Source: an uncultured Lachnospiraceae bacterium
GTDB taxonomy: Bacteria > Bacillota > Clostridia > Lachnospirales > Lachnospiraceae
Direction: 5' to 3'
Length of the DNA: 64,000 nucleotides
NCBI GenBank assembly: GCA_947382355.1
Contig: CANCYR010000010.1
Span: 1 to 64,000 of the forward strand
Part shown: positions 44,793 to 54,213 of the stretch, piece after piece
How positions within the stretch are numbered: the first letter of the stretch is position 1
Layout: the number at the start of each line of letters is the position of its first letter
Notes under the pieces: generated by a model
Seen by the model: only the letters and a program-made list of their open reading frames with translations
Database searches by the model: none
What the model was told of the DNA's origin: nothing
Made by a program: the position numbers and the translations under genes

Positions 44793-45122
44793 ATGAAAAC
44801 AGTTACAATATGTGGAAGCATGAAATTTGAAAAAGAAATGCAGAGAATCGCTTTTTTATTGGAAACAAAACATAATTCCAATGTTTTGCAGTGCGTATAC
44901 AATATTGATGGCTTGAAAATTTCAGAGGCAGAGAGCAACTTGCTTGAAAAAGCACATTTTAGAAAAATCGAACTTTCGGATGCCGTTTATGTGGTTGATA
45001 TACAAGGCTATATTGGCAATCAGGTTTCAAAAGAGATAGAGTATGCGAAAGCATTGGGAAAAGAAATTATTCTGCATTCAGAGCATATTGTAATAAATAT
45101 GCCGGCTCATACATTCAGCTAA
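44793..45122 (+). CDS. Small nucleoside deoxyribosyltransferase-like protein
   Basis: 109 residues resembling the nucleoside 2-deoxyribosyltransferase/TIR-like Rossmann fold: TVTICGSMKFEKEMQRI at the start, AVYVVDIQGYIGNQVSKEIEYAKALGKEI near the end, including the Glu of the SKEIEYA helix expected as nucleophile in that fold. It is shorter than bona fide transferases. ATG at 44793 is favoured by spacing from GGAGAGG; 44790 is also possible. Confidence 0.7.
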   Translation: MKTVTICGSMKFEKEMQRIAFLLETKHNSNVLQCVYNIDGLKISEAESNLLEKAHFRKIELSDAVYVVDIQGYIGNQVSKEIEYAKALGKEIILHSEHIVINMPAHTFS

Positions 45123-45148
45123 CTCATATCTTATTAGCTACATTTCCA

Positions 45149-45371
45149 GTAACAGTTCAGCCCTCAGCCTTCCCACCAGGAATCAGAACCGGCTGCAGGT
45201 GGAAAATGATTTCTAAAGGAGCCCTTATAAAAACGCCAGTGCTTAGTGAGGTTCTTTCGAACTTAGCACTGCTGCGTTTTTATCAGAGCGAGAGCGTGGT
45301 GACGTAGAAACATTTTCTTCCTGCAGCCGGTTCTGATTCCTGTGTGGGAAGGCTGAGGACTGAATTGTTAC
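45149..45371 (-). mobile_element. Full palindromic MITE copy 4, inverted centre
   Basis: 223 bp, GTAACAGTTC to GAATTGTTAC, with the centre in the opposite orientation to copies 1-3 and 5. The arm sequence has diverged (TCAGCCTTCCCAC and GGCTGCAGG) with matching changes in both arms. Flanks CATTTCCA (45141-45148) and CATTTTCA (45372-45379) agree at 7 of 8 bases. Confidence 0.9.
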
Positions 45372-45401
45372 CATTTTCATATTTTTTTCATAGTTCCAAT
45401 A

Positions 45402-45430
45402 TTGACTTTTTCCACTGCATTTGAGATAAT
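45402..45430 (+). promoter_or_regulatory. Promoter of pckA
   Basis: TTGACT (45402-45407), 17-bp spacer, GATAAT (45425-45430), leaving a leader of about 80 nt. Confidence 0.65.
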
Positions 45431-45516
45431 GTTTGAGGTGCAACTGGCACCGGTTTTCATGGTAAGAGCCGTTTTAGACGGTGAAAAATACACAATTAAC
45501 AAGGAGGACAATTAGT

Positions 45517-47229
45517 ATGTCAACAAAAGCCTATTACCCAATAGCAGAAATTGGTGCTGGAAAAGTTGGTTTTTCCAAGACCCGTTCCATCATCGAAGCT
45601 GCTTTCTACGGAAACAACGTAGTAAAAGTAAACACCTTAAAAGAAGCTTATGAATTAGCAAAGAATTCACCGGGAACTGTTGTTACAGACATGCCTGTAA
45701 AAGATGGTGAGACATTTGGTCTTGAAAAGGACGCAAAGGTTTTATTATTCAATGACGGTGCAGTGACAGGACGTTACGCAGCAGCACGCCGTATCAAAGG
45801 TGAGCCGGGCGTTGATGAAGCAAAGCTTGACAAGGTTGTTATGGATGCAATCTACGAAACACGCTGGAAAACAATGTACCATGCAGAATGCTTCGTAGGT
45901 CTTGATCCGGAATTCATGGTAAAAGCACACCTTTTGCTTCCTGAAGGAGAAGAGAACATTTTATACAACTGGATGATCAATTTCCAGTATATGTCTGATG
46001 AATATGTAAAAATGTACAAAAACTCCAGACCCGTTGGCGATGGAAATGAACCGGACATTTACATTTTCTCCGATCCGCAGTGGGCACCTCATGATGCACC
46101 GGACGTTGATTACAGCTGCTTAAGCGATCCTTTGACACTTTGCTATTTTGATACAAACCAAAACTGCGCTGCAATCCTTGGTATGAGATACTTTGGCGAG
46201 CACAAAAAAGGCACACTGACAATGGCATGGGCGCTTGCTAACAGAAACGGTTATGCTTCCTGCCACGGCGGACAGAAGGAATACTTACTGCCGGACGGAA
46301 CAAAATATGTTGCATCCGTATACGGTCTGTCAGGTTCCGGTAAGTCTACACTTACTCATGCAAAGCATGGCGGCAAATATGAAATCAAAGTTCTTCATGA
46401 CGATGCTTTCATTATCAATACAGATACCTGTGCTTCCATCGCATTAGAGCCTACATATTTTGATAAGACAGCAGATTATCCTACAGGATGTGCTGACAAC
46501 GAATATTTATTATCCGCTCAGAACTGCTCCTGTACATTGGATTCTGAAGGCAAGCTTCAGTTAGTAACAGAAGATATCAGAAACGGCAACGGACGTGCAA
46601 TCAAATCCAAATTATGGTCTCCAAACCGTGTGGATAAGATTGATGCTCCTGTAAATGCTATTTTCTGGATTATGAAAGACCCAACCATTCCACCAGTAGT
46701 AAAATTAAAAGGTTCTGCACTGGCTTCCGTTATGGGCGCTACTCTTGCAACAAAGACATCTTCCGCAGAGCGTGTTGCAGCAGGTACTGACTTAAATGCA
46801 CTCCGTATCGTACCTTATGCTAACCCATTCAGAACTTATCCATTGGTAAATGACTATGAGAAGTTCAAAAAGTTAGTAGAAGAAAAGAACGTAGACTGCT
46901 ATATCGTAAATACAGGCGATTTCATGGGAACAAAAGTAAAACCGGCTGATACATTAGGCATTCTTGAAACAATTGTTGAAGGAAAAGCAAAATTTGAAGC
47001 ATGGGGACCTTTTGAAGATATCCAAATCATGAATGACTGGTCCGGAAAGACTGGAAACTTTACACCGGATTTACAGGATGCAGGCTATGTAGCACAGCTT
47101 AAGGCTGGTATGGAAACCCGTGTAAATGCTGTAAAAGACTTTGCTACAAAGAAAGACGGATATGATAAGCTTCCTGATGAAGCGCTTGCAGCATTACAGA
47201 AGTTAGTTGATGAAGCAGCATCACTGTAA
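45517..47229 (+). CDS. pckA: Phosphoenolpyruvate carboxykinase (ATP)
   Basis: 570 residues. Interconverts oxaloacetate + ATP and PEP + CO2 + ADP. The kinase-type P-loop GLSGSGKSTLTH, the preceding CHGGQKEYLLPDG and the metal-binding HDDAFIINTDT are visible. Codon choice looks more biased than that of neighbours, as for a highly expressed gene. ATG at 45517 follows AAGGAGG by 9 bp. In fermenting anaerobes it often runs towards oxaloacetate. Confidence 0.95.
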   Translation: MSTKAYYPIAEIGAGKVGFSKTRSIIEAAFYGNNVVKVNTLKEAYELAKNSPGTVVTDMPVKDGETFGLEKDAKVLLFNDGAVTGRYAAARRIKGEPGVDEAKLDKVVMDAIYETRWKTMYHAECFVGLDPEFMVKAHLLLPEGEENILYNWMINFQYMSDEYVKMYKNSRPVGDGNEPDIYIFSDPQWAPHDAPDVDYSCLSDPLTLCYFDTNQNCAAILGMRYFGEHKKGTLTMAWALANRNGYASCHGGQKEYLLPDGTKYVASVYGLSGSGKSTLTHAKHGGKYEIKVLHDDAFIINTDTCASIALEPTYFDKTADYPTGCADNEYLLSAQNCSCTLDSEGKLQLVTEDIRNGNGRAIKSKLWSPNRVDKIDAPVNAIFWIMKDPTIPPVVKLKGSALASVMGATLATKTSSAERVAAGTDLNALRIVPYANPFRTYPLVNDYEKFKKLVEEKNVDCYIVNTGDFMGTKVKPADTLGILETIVEGKAKFEAWGPFEDIQIMNDWSGKTGNFTPDLQDAGYVAQLKAGMETRVNAVKDFATKKDGYDKLPDEALAALQKLVDEAASL

Positions 47230-47639
47230 GAAACGGTAAATATAGCGAAAGATAATAAAAGATAACAAAAGATAAAAGGTCTGTAAAGACCGGATAAAAA
47301 GCCTGAAACGGACTTGGTTCATATATATTCCGGGTCATGAAGGCGAAGAAAGCACCTGAAATGAAATGTTACCTGTGTGAAACAGGAGGACGTTCGTTTC
47401 AGGTGTTTTTGATTGCTTATTTTATCGTGTACTAATTATAATATTGTCATTAGCTGCACCATGCTTTTTCCTGAAAAATTGATAAATACAGTATTTTTCA
47501 GGCACAGTTAAATAAAAAACGGATATTTGATTTTTTTATGAGGAAATTAAGCTTTAGAAACAGGAAAAGTATGAAAATGAATACATGAACGGGAAAGCTT
47601 CTGCATATACATATACCAGTATAAGCAGGAGGACGTTTT
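47230..47639 (+). other. Intergenic region after pckA
   Basis: No gene. A small hairpin (GGTCTGTAAAGACC, about 47268-47281) is followed by the terminator at 47352-47411; the rest is AT-rich leader of spoIVA. A sporulation promoter is expected here but I could not place one with confidence. Confidence 0.4.
47352..47411 (+). terminator. Branched terminator after pckA
   Basis: CACCTGAAATGAA pairs imperfectly with TTCGTTTCAGGTG, enclosing an inner hairpin CCTGT/ACAGG, and is followed by TTTTT. Confidence 0.75.
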
Positions 47640-49127
47640 ATGGAAAATTATAGTTCAAATACATATGACCTGTATAAGGATATACAGACCCGTACAGGAG
47701 GAGAACTCTATTTAGGTGTGGTAGGACCGGTAAGGACCGGGAAATCCACTTTTATCAAACGGTTTATGGACGTATGCGTGCTTCCGTACATGACAAGGGA
47801 ATATGAGAAAAAGCAGGCTATGGACGAACTTCCCCAAAGCTCAGGAGGAAAGACCATTACTACCACAGAGCCTAAATTCATCCCAAAGGAAGCGGCGGAA
47901 ATCGTATTAGACCATGATGTGAAGGTGGCAGTAAAGCTGATTGACTGTGTGGGCTTTATGGTAGAGGGCGCCAGCGGGCATTTGGAAAATGAAAAGGAGC
48001 GGATGGTAAAAACTCCCTGGTTTGATTATGAAATCCCCTTTACCCAGGCTGCCGAAATCGGCACAAGAAAGGTAATTACAGACCATGCCAGCATTGGAAT
48101 TGTAGTGACTACCGACGGCAGCTTTTCCGAGCTTAGAAGAGAAGATTACATAGAACCGGAAGAACGCACCATAAATGAATTAAAGCAGTTGAATAAGCCT
48201 TTTATCGTGCTTGTAAACTCTGAAAGGCCTTATTCAGAGGAAGCTAAGAAAACAGCAGAGGAAATTTCTGAAAAATTCGGCGTGACGGCAGTTCCCATGA
48301 ATTTAGAGCAGTTGAAAAAAGATGATGTAACTGCCATTCTGGAAAAGGTTTTATTTGAATTCCCCATTTCGGGAATGGAATTTTTTCTGCCAAAGTGGGT
48401 GGAAATGCTTGCGGATGACCATAAGGTAAAGGTGGATTTAGTCAACAGGCTGAAAGAAAAGCTGGAACAGTATACGTATATGAGGGACCTGATACAGAAT
48501 CCTTTTACTTTGGACAGTGAGTTTGTGGAACGGATCAAGGTGGACAATATAGATATGTCTTCCGGAAGGATTAAGATTTATCTGGATGTGGACGAAGCAT
48601 ATTATTATGAAATGCTCAGTGAACTGTTGGGAGATACGGTTACAAGCGAGTACCAGCTCATAGGAATGCTGCAGGAAATGGCGGCTATGAGGAAGGAATA
48701 CACAAAGGTGTTAAATGCCATGGAGTCGGTGCGGTATAAAGGCTATGGAGTAGTTACGCCGGAACGGAGCGAAATCGTATTGGAAAAGCCGGAGGTTATC
48801 CGCCATGGAAATAAATTCGGAGTAAAGATTAAAGCAGAAAGTCCTTCCGTTCATTTAATACGTGCAAACATAGAAACGGAAATCGCTCCTATTGTAGGAA
48901 CTCAACAGCAGGCGGAAGATTTAATACGTTACATATCCGATGCTGACACCACACAGGATGGAATCTGGGACACCAATATTTTCGGAAAAACGGTAGAACA
49001 GCTTGTAAATGACGGAATTTCCAGTAAAATTGCCATGATTGGGGAAGAAAGTCAGGTGAAATTGCAGGAAACCATGCAAAAAATCGTGAATGATACAAAT
49101 GGGGGGATTATTTGTATTATTATTTAA
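47640..49127 (+). CDS. spoIVA: Stage IV sporulation protein A
   Basis: 495 residues. Morphogenetic ATPase that polymerises on the forespore surface as the spore-coat basement layer. P-loop GVVGPVRTGKSTFIKRFMD, then GGKTITTTEPKFIPKEA and KLIDCVGFMVEGA; hydrophobic C terminus GGIICIII, the tail that contacts SpoVM in the family. Strong AGGAGG site. It shows the organism belongs to a spore-forming lineage. Confidence 0.97.
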   Translation: MENYSSNTYDLYKDIQTRTGGELYLGVVGPVRTGKSTFIKRFMDVCVLPYMTREYEKKQAMDELPQSSGGKTITTTEPKFIPKEAAEIVLDHDVKVAVKLIDCVGFMVEGASGHLENEKERMVKTPWFDYEIPFTQAAEIGTRKVITDHASIGIVVTTDGSFSELRREDYIEPEERTINELKQLNKPFIVLVNSERPYSEEAKKTAEEISEKFGVTAVPMNLEQLKKDDVTAILEKVLFEFPISGMEFFLPKWVEMLADDHKVKVDLVNRLKEKLEQYTYMRDLIQNPFTLDSEFVERIKVDNIDMSSGRIKIYLDVDEAYYYEMLSELLGDTVTSEYQLIGMLQEMAAMRKEYTKVLNAMESVRYKGYGVVTPERSEIVLEKPEVIRHGNKFGVKIKAESPSVHLIRANIETEIAPIVGTQQQAEDLIRYISDADTTQDGIWDTNIFGKTVEQLVNDGISSKIAMIGEESQVKLQETMQKIVNDTNGGIICIII

Positions 49128-49204
49128 AGAGGCTGGAGACACTTTAGAAGGGAGGGATAGGAGCCAGCGGCTGCGATTGAGAGAGCGTTAGAGCGATAGA
49201 AAAT

Positions 49205-49239
49205 GGGGCATGGCAGTCTGTCATGCTCTTTATTTTACG
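49205..49239 (+). terminator. Terminator after spoIVA
   Basis: GCATGGCAG pairs with CTGTCATGC almost without a loop gap (TCTG shared), followed by TCTTTATTTTA. Confidence 0.75.
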
Positions 49240-49307
49240 GTGGCAAGTGAGGGGTGAAAGTGGTATAATCAAAAAGACAAATCGGGATTTAGTGAGGAAT
49301 AGAGAGG

Positions 49308-49739
49308 CTTGAAGTCAAATTTTATGATGATGTAGACGATAGATTGTTTAAATTTGCAGTAGTTATTTCAAAAATAAAAGGCAAATGGATATTTTGCAAG
49401 CATAGGGAAAGAGATACTTACGAATTTCCTGGTGGACATGGGGAAAAAGGCGAATTGATTTTAGATACCGCAAAACATGAACTAAGAGAAGAAACAGGTG
49501 CAATTGATTTTATAATTGAGCCTATTTGTGCATATTCTGTCAAAGGAGATACGCGGGTGAATGAAAATATAAATGATGAAACATATGGAATGTTATATGT
49601 TGCAGATATTTATTCTTTTGAAGAAATTCACAGCGAAATAGAAAAAATAATTGTTGTGGACGAATTAGTGGACAATTGGACATATCCATTGATTCAACCA
49701 CATTTGATAAAAGAGGCACAGAAAAGAGGATTTCTATAA
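49308..49739 (+). CDS. Nudix hydrolase with a doubtful start codon
   Basis: The frame encodes EVKFYDDVDDRLFKFAVVIS and a Nudix box GGHGEKGELILDTAKHELREE then TGA, in which the usual Arg of REUxEE is His. Related proteins begin just before EVKFYD, but the codon there (49308) is CTT, not a start, and no ATG/GTG/TTG exists in frame upstream. The first usable codon is TTG at 49344, which would drop the first strand. The gene may have lost its start or use an unusual one. It would hydrolyse a nucleotide-diphosphate derivative. Confidence 0.6.
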   Translation, partial: LEVKFYDDVDDRLFKFAVVISKIKGKWIFCKHRERDTYEFPGGHGEKGELILDTAKHELREETGAIDFIIEPICAYSVKGDTRVNENINDETYGMLYVADIYSFEEIHSEIEKIIVVDELVDNWTYPLIQPHLIKEAQKRGFL

Positions 49740-49764
49740 ATACCGATTTGTAAGAAAAGATAGA

Positions 49765-49831
49765 AAAATTTTCCATAGTAATGTGGCAGTTTGCAATATC
49801 AAGCGGATTGCCACATTTTTATGGAAAAATG
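49765..49831. repeat. Long imperfect hairpin upstream of the GNAT gene
   Basis: ATTTTCCATA..ATGTGGCA on the left pairs with TGCCACAT..TATGGAAAAAT on the right. It lies between the Nudix and GNAT genes and may end the former's transcript or be a small palindromic repeat. Confidence 0.6.
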
Positions 49832-49939
49832 GGCAGTTATGTGGTAATAGTAATATATAGGAGCAAAGATAAAAACACAACGCAAGGCAATCTTTCAGAA
49901 CTGGTAGGTAGCCATATTGGAGGGAAGGAAGAATGTAAA

Positions 49940-50419
49940 ATGGATCATATGGATTATCAGATAAGAGAAATCAGACAAGGTGAATATGCCATACTGGATG
50001 AATTTTTGTACGAAGCAATTTTTATTCCAAAAGGGGTAGAAGCGCCTCCAAAGTCCATTATCAAAAAACCGGAGCTGCAGGTATATGTTTCTGATTTTGG
50101 CAGAAAAGATGACTGCTGTCTCGTTGTTGAAGTTGGTGGAGAAATTGTTGGCGCTGTCTGGAGCAGAATTATGAGTGATTACGGGCATGTTGATGATTCT
50201 GTTCCATCTCTTGCCATATCCCTGTATCCGGATTTTCGTGGACAGGGAATCGGAACGGTATTGATGAAGGAAATGCTTGCCCTGATTAGAAAGAGAGGGT
50301 ATAAAAAGGTATCCTTATCTGTACAGAAGGCGAATTATGCATATAGGTTGTATTTGAAAGCTGGGTTTACCGTTTTGAATGAAAACGAGGAAGAATATAT
50401 TATGATTTGTTATTTATAA
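49940..50419 (+). CDS. GNAT-family N-acetyltransferase
   Basis: 159 residues. Acetyl-CoA-dependent acetyltransferase; the acetyl-CoA pyrophosphate loop is YPDFRGQGIGTVLM and the C-terminal VSLSVQKANYAYRLYLKAGF is typical. The acceptor is unknown. ATG at 49940 (after GAAGGAAG) matches the family start; a longer frame from 49781 runs through a hairpin and is unlikely to be translated. Confidence 0.9.
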   Translation: MDHMDYQIREIRQGEYAILDEFLYEAIFIPKGVEAPPKSIIKKPELQVYVSDFGRKDDCCLVVEVGGEIVGAVWSRIMSDYGHVDDSVPSLAISLYPDFRGQGIGTVLMKEMLALIRKRGYKKVSLSVQKANYAYRLYLKAGFTVLNENEEEYIMICYL

Positions 50420-50614
50420 GTGTTATGTAAATGATGATAAATATTTCAGTAGAATCAGGTGTTTCTATAGCAACAGTGCAGATAATAAGAAAGCTGTTAG
50501 ATTATAAAAATTGCCTCAAAAAAACTTTCAATTTATATCTTTTTTAATTTATCGAAATATCTTATAATTATTAAAGAGGAAAAGAATACCACAAAAAAGT
50601 TAGGAGGAATTACT

Positions 50615-51670
50615 GTGAAGCAATTTTTTGGTATGAGTCAAAGCGGCAATCTGCAGGAAGCAGTCCGCGGATTAAACAACCCTCAGCTAATTATGTTGTT
50701 ATCCAACAGTGATCAGTTTGAGACACATGTGAAAAAATTGGAGGCGCTTTTTCCCAATGTTCCAAGCATTGGATGTATTGGGATGAGCTACGATAACAGA
50801 GTCGTTGAGAAAGGTGTAGGTATTATTGCATTTTACGATGGCGTTACTGTAGCGGCAAATGTGCTGGAGGAGGCATCCACGATGCCTGTCAAATATATTA
50901 AACGTTTGGAGCAGGATGTAAAAAAGGTGAATGGAATGCAAAAAGATACAATCTGTATTGATTTCTGCTCTGGAAACGATGCCTGTGTGCTGACCACGAT
51001 TCATAGTGTACTAAAACGTCAGAATATTTCCCTGGTAGGAGGAACCGGCGACGCAGGAAAAATATCTGCTAACGGAAAAGTCTATGAAGATGCGGTTGCA
51101 TATGCCGTAGTTAAAAATAATCATGGAAAGGTAAAAGCCTACAAGGAAAATATTTACCGTCAGAAAGAGAATTATCGATTTATTGCGTCTAAAACCAATA
51201 AATCCGAATACAAACTGGGAGAATTAAACGGTAAGCCTGCAAAACAGGTATATCAGCAAATTCTCCATGTAACGGAAAAGGAAATATTAACCCAGACCTT
51301 TAAAAATCCTTTTGGGAAGCTGAATGGGAACGATACCTGCATTATCTCCATCAAGGATGTTTGCGGCAATGCCCTGACATGCTTCCGCCAGGTCAACGAT
51401 TCCGATGTTTTAATTTTACTGGAATTAGGGGATTATAAAAATATTGTGAAAAACACCATACAGGAAATACACCGGGATTTTCCTAAAATTTCTGCAGTAT
51501 TCTCTGTAAACTGTCTGTTCCGGTATTTATTGTTTACGGAAAACCATTACATGCAGGATTATCTGAGAGAGATGAGCAAGCTTGGTAACCATGCAGGGTT
51601 TGTTGGGTATGGGGAGCACTATAATAACCAGTTTGTCAACCAGTCCATGACCTGCGTGGTATTTGAATAA
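50615..51670 (+). CDS. FIST-domain sensory protein
   Basis: 351 residues with FIST N (residues about 20-200, [20 protein letters not shown]) and FIST C domains (about 210-345, [18 protein letters not shown] ... [15 protein letters not shown]). FIST domains are predicted small-ligand sensors. No membrane helix, so it is cytoplasmic. GTG start at 50615 after AGGAGG. It is followed after 14 bp by a soluble chemoreceptor, so the two likely form one input module. Confidence 0.88.
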   Translation: MKQFFGMSQSGNLQEAVRGLNNPQLIMLLSNSDQFETHVKKLEALFPNVPSIGCIGMSYDNRVVEKGVGIIAFYDGVTVAANVLEEASTMPVKYIKRLEQDVKKVNGMQKDTICIDFCSGNDACVLTTIHSVLKRQNISLVGGTGDAGKISANGKVYEDAVAYAVVKNNHGKVKAYKENIYRQKENYRFIASKTNKSEYKLGELNGKPAKQVYQQILHVTEKEILTQTFKNPFGKLNGNDTCIISIKDVCGNALTCFRQVNDSDVLILLELGDYKNIVKNTIQEIHRDFPKISAVFSVNCLFRYLLFTENHYMQDYLREMSKLGNHAGFVGYGEHYNNQFVNQSMTCVVFE

Positions 51671-51684
51671 GGAGGGAGAAGGAA

Positions 51685-52602
51685 ATGTGGTTTAAGAACA
51701 GAGAGAAGCATACAGTGGATACATATCCTATATTGCATGTAATGAGCAGCTTAAAGGATTATCAAAGGGATATGGTGCAAAAGGAAGTAGATTCCTTAAA
51801 CCAGTTAGGGCAGGTGAATCATTCTTTTAAAAGAGTATTGAATGAATCCGAAAATTTTCAGAGAACGTTACAGGATTTTGAGGAGACATTTTCAAGCATT
51901 AATCAATTTTCCGGTCAGTTTGAACAGGTAAAAGGAAATATTGCCCAATCTGTGACACAGGCACAGGACGAGGTGGAAAATTTAAAAAACAGTTCCCTGC
52001 AGGTGGAATCTCATTTTGATGAGATGAAAAATACGTTTGATGATTTTCAGACGTCGGTAAGGGAAATTAAAAAATGCACCAATAGAATCACATCTATTGC
52101 CGAACAGACAAATATTCTGGCAATGAATGCGTCTATTGAAGCAGCCAAGGCGGGAGAGCAGGGGAGAGGATTCTCGGTGGTTGCCGGGGAAATAAAGAAC
52201 CTGGCAGATGAGGTGAAAGATCTTGTGGCTGCCGTGGAAGCCAGCATTGTAGAAATGGAACAGGATACCTCTAAATTACATACGGATATTGAAACTTCCC
52301 AACTGGCATTAGAACGAAGTATCAATAAAGTAAATGATACCTATCAAATGTTTGACCAGATTACAGAAGCAGCAGAAGGGGCAACGGCGGTACAGTCAGA
52401 AATTTCCAATGTGATCATTGATTCCCGGACAGCATTGCAGACTGTGAATACCTTTTTTGATAAGACAAAAGACAGATATAAAGAAGTTATGGATCATATT
52501 AACCGGGCCAGTATATTGGGTACTACAAAAAGCGCTATGTTTGAGGACGTGGATAATATGCTGTCCCAGATTCAGCCGATTATAAACGAATACGACGTGT
52601 AA
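51685..52602 (+). CDS. Soluble methyl-accepting chemotaxis-like protein
   Basis: 305 residues, all-helical, no membrane segment. The chemoreceptor hairpin tip is clear: [20 protein letters not shown] and [19 protein letters not shown], which contacts CheA/CheW. The flanking coiled coils are short compared with standard receptors and no sensor domain is present. The FIST protein encoded just before could supply ligand sensing. No other chemotaxis or flagellar gene is in this window. Confidence 0.9.
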   Translation: MWFKNREKHTVDTYPILHVMSSLKDYQRDMVQKEVDSLNQLGQVNHSFKRVLNESENFQRTLQDFEETFSSINQFSGQFEQVKGNIAQSVTQAQDEVENLKNSSLQVESHFDEMKNTFDDFQTSVREIKKCTNRITSIAEQTNILAMNASIEAAKAGEQGRGFSVVAGEIKNLADEVKDLVAAVEASIVEMEQDTSKLHTDIETSQLALERSINKVNDTYQMFDQITEAAEGATAVQSEISNVIIDSRTALQTVNTFFDKTKDRYKEVMDHINRASILGTTKSAMFEDVDNMLSQIQPIINEYDV

Positions 52603-52608
52603 ACAGGA

Positions 52609-52643
52609 AATCGTCAGGCAGTTACAGTCTGGCGATTTTTTTT
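52609..52643 (+). terminator. Terminator after the MCP gene
   Basis: AATCGTCAG pairs with CTGGCGATT around GCAGTTACAGT, followed by a run of eight T. Confidence 0.9.
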
Positions 52644-52830
52644 GCAGAAAAGAATTTAGAAAAAATGAAAAGAGTGATTGCAGTACATGTCTGGAATTTT
52701 AGTGATGTGCAGGTGTTTATGCAGGATTGGTTTTTATTTTCAGTTTTTATTTTGATGGATAAAATAAGTTGGAAAAATCCCTCATCTATGCTAAACTAAA
52801 AAAAATACATCATTCAGGAGGTATGCAGTC

Positions 52831-53661
52831 ATGAATCCAATCTATGAAAAATTACAAAACTGCCTAAAAAGCATTCGCCAGAAAACAGATTTTATACCGA
52901 AGGTGGCCATCGTTCTAGGTTCCGGTCTGGGAGATTATGCAGAGGACATAAAGGTTGTCACAGAGGTGGATTACAGTGAAATTGAAGGATTTCCGGTTTC
53001 TACCGTTCCGGGGCATGCAGGAAAGTTTATTTTCGGCTATGTAGGGGATGTTCCCGTTGTATGTATGAAGGGAAGAGTCCATTATTATGAAGGGTATTCC
53101 ATTTCCGACGTGGTGCTTCCTACCAGGCTCATGAAGCTTATGGGAGCGGAGATTCTTTTTTTGACCAATGCTTCGGGAGGAGTGAACAAGAGCTTTCATG
53201 CAGGGGATTTTATGCTGATTACCGACCAGATTTCCACCTTTGTCCCCAATCCATTAATGGGGCAGAATATAGAAGAATTAGGAACCAGATTTCCGGATAT
53301 GAGCGAAATATATAAAAAAGAGTTAAGAGATATCATAAAAGAAACGGCAAAGGAAAATGGTATTTCCTTACAGGAGGGAGTTTATATTCAGTTTACGGGT
53401 CCTTCCTTTGAATCACCGGCGGAAATAAAAATGGCATCTGCATTAGGTGCCGATGCGGTGGGAATGTCCACGGCAGTAGAGGCCATTGCAGCCAATCATA
53501 TGGGCATGAAGGTTTGCGGCATTTCCTGCGTATGCAATTTAGCGGCAGGACTTTCCGAAAATCCCCTGACTCATGAAGAGGTGCAGGAAGCAGCAAATAC
53601 TGCGGCTCCTTTCTTTAAAAAACTGGTGACGGAATGCGTGAAGAAATTTGGTGCACAATAA
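52831..53661 (+). CDS. punA: Purine-nucleoside phosphorylase (trimeric type)
   Basis: 276 residues. Splits purine (deoxy)nucleosides with phosphate. Motifs VLGSGLGDYAED, VPGHAGKF, MKGRVHYYEGYS, LTNASGGVN and GADAVGMSTAVEAI identify the NP-II family. 76 bp before cytidine deaminase; together they form a nucleoside salvage operon. Confidence 0.95.
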   Translation: MNPIYEKLQNCLKSIRQKTDFIPKVAIVLGSGLGDYAEDIKVVTEVDYSEIEGFPVSTVPGHAGKFIFGYVGDVPVVCMKGRVHYYEGYSISDVVLPTRLMKLMGAEILFLTNASGGVNKSFHAGDFMLITDQISTFVPNPLMGQNIEELGTRFPDMSEIYKKELRDIIKETAKENGISLQEGVYIQFTGPSFESPAEIKMASALGADAVGMSTAVEAIAANHMGMKVCGISCVCNLAAGLSENPLTHEEVQEAANTAAPFFKKLVTECVKKFGAQ

Positions 53662-53737
53662 ATCTGACTTGGATATATTTCCAGAGAGACAAATAAGTTT
53701 GACTAAAGCCTGCCAAAGGAAAGAAAGGGATGAGCAT

Positions 53738-54166
53738 ATGCATATAAGTATAGAAGAAATCAAGACATTGCTTGACCGTGCAGTCGAAGCAAGGGGATTT
53801 TCTTATTCCCCCTATTCACACTATATGGTAGGTGCCGCGCTTTTAACTAAAAACGGGGAAATCATTACCGGCTGCAATGTGGAAAATGCAGCCTACGGAC
53901 CCAGCAACTGTGCAGAGCGAACGGCTTTTTTCACTGGGGTCAGCAAAGGTTTACGAGAGTTTCGGGCAATTGCCATTGCAGGCGGAAAAAGAAACGGAGA
54001 AAGTGATTTTGCTTATCCCTGTGGAGTGTGCAGGCAGGTGATGGCAGAGTTTTGCGACCCTGACAGCTTTTATATCATTGTAGGGAAAAGCCGGGAGGAT
54101 TATCGGGTGCATACATTAAGAGAGCTGCTTCCGGAAAGCTTTGGAGCGGCAAATCTGAAGGTATGA
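53738..54166 (+). CDS. cdd: Cytidine deaminase
   Basis: 142 residues, homotetrameric type. Zinc and catalytic sites: CNVENAAYGPSNCAERTAFF (Cys and the proton-shuttling Glu) and PCGVCRQVMAEF (two Cys). Converts cytidine and deoxycytidine to uridine forms. ATG at 53738 begins the conserved first helix; a frame reaching back to 53648 overlaps the previous gene and has no family support. Confidence 0.94.
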   Translation: MHISIEEIKTLLDRAVEARGFSYSPYSHYMVGAALLTKNGEIITGCNVENAAYGPSNCAERTAFFTGVSKGLREFRAIAIAGGKRNGESDFAYPCGVCRQVMAEFCDPDSFYIIVGKSREDYRVHTLRELLPESFGAANLKV

Positions 54167-54213
54167 GCAGTAAAGGCGGTATCAGCTAAAAAGTATCAGA
54201 CAGAGGAGCAATT

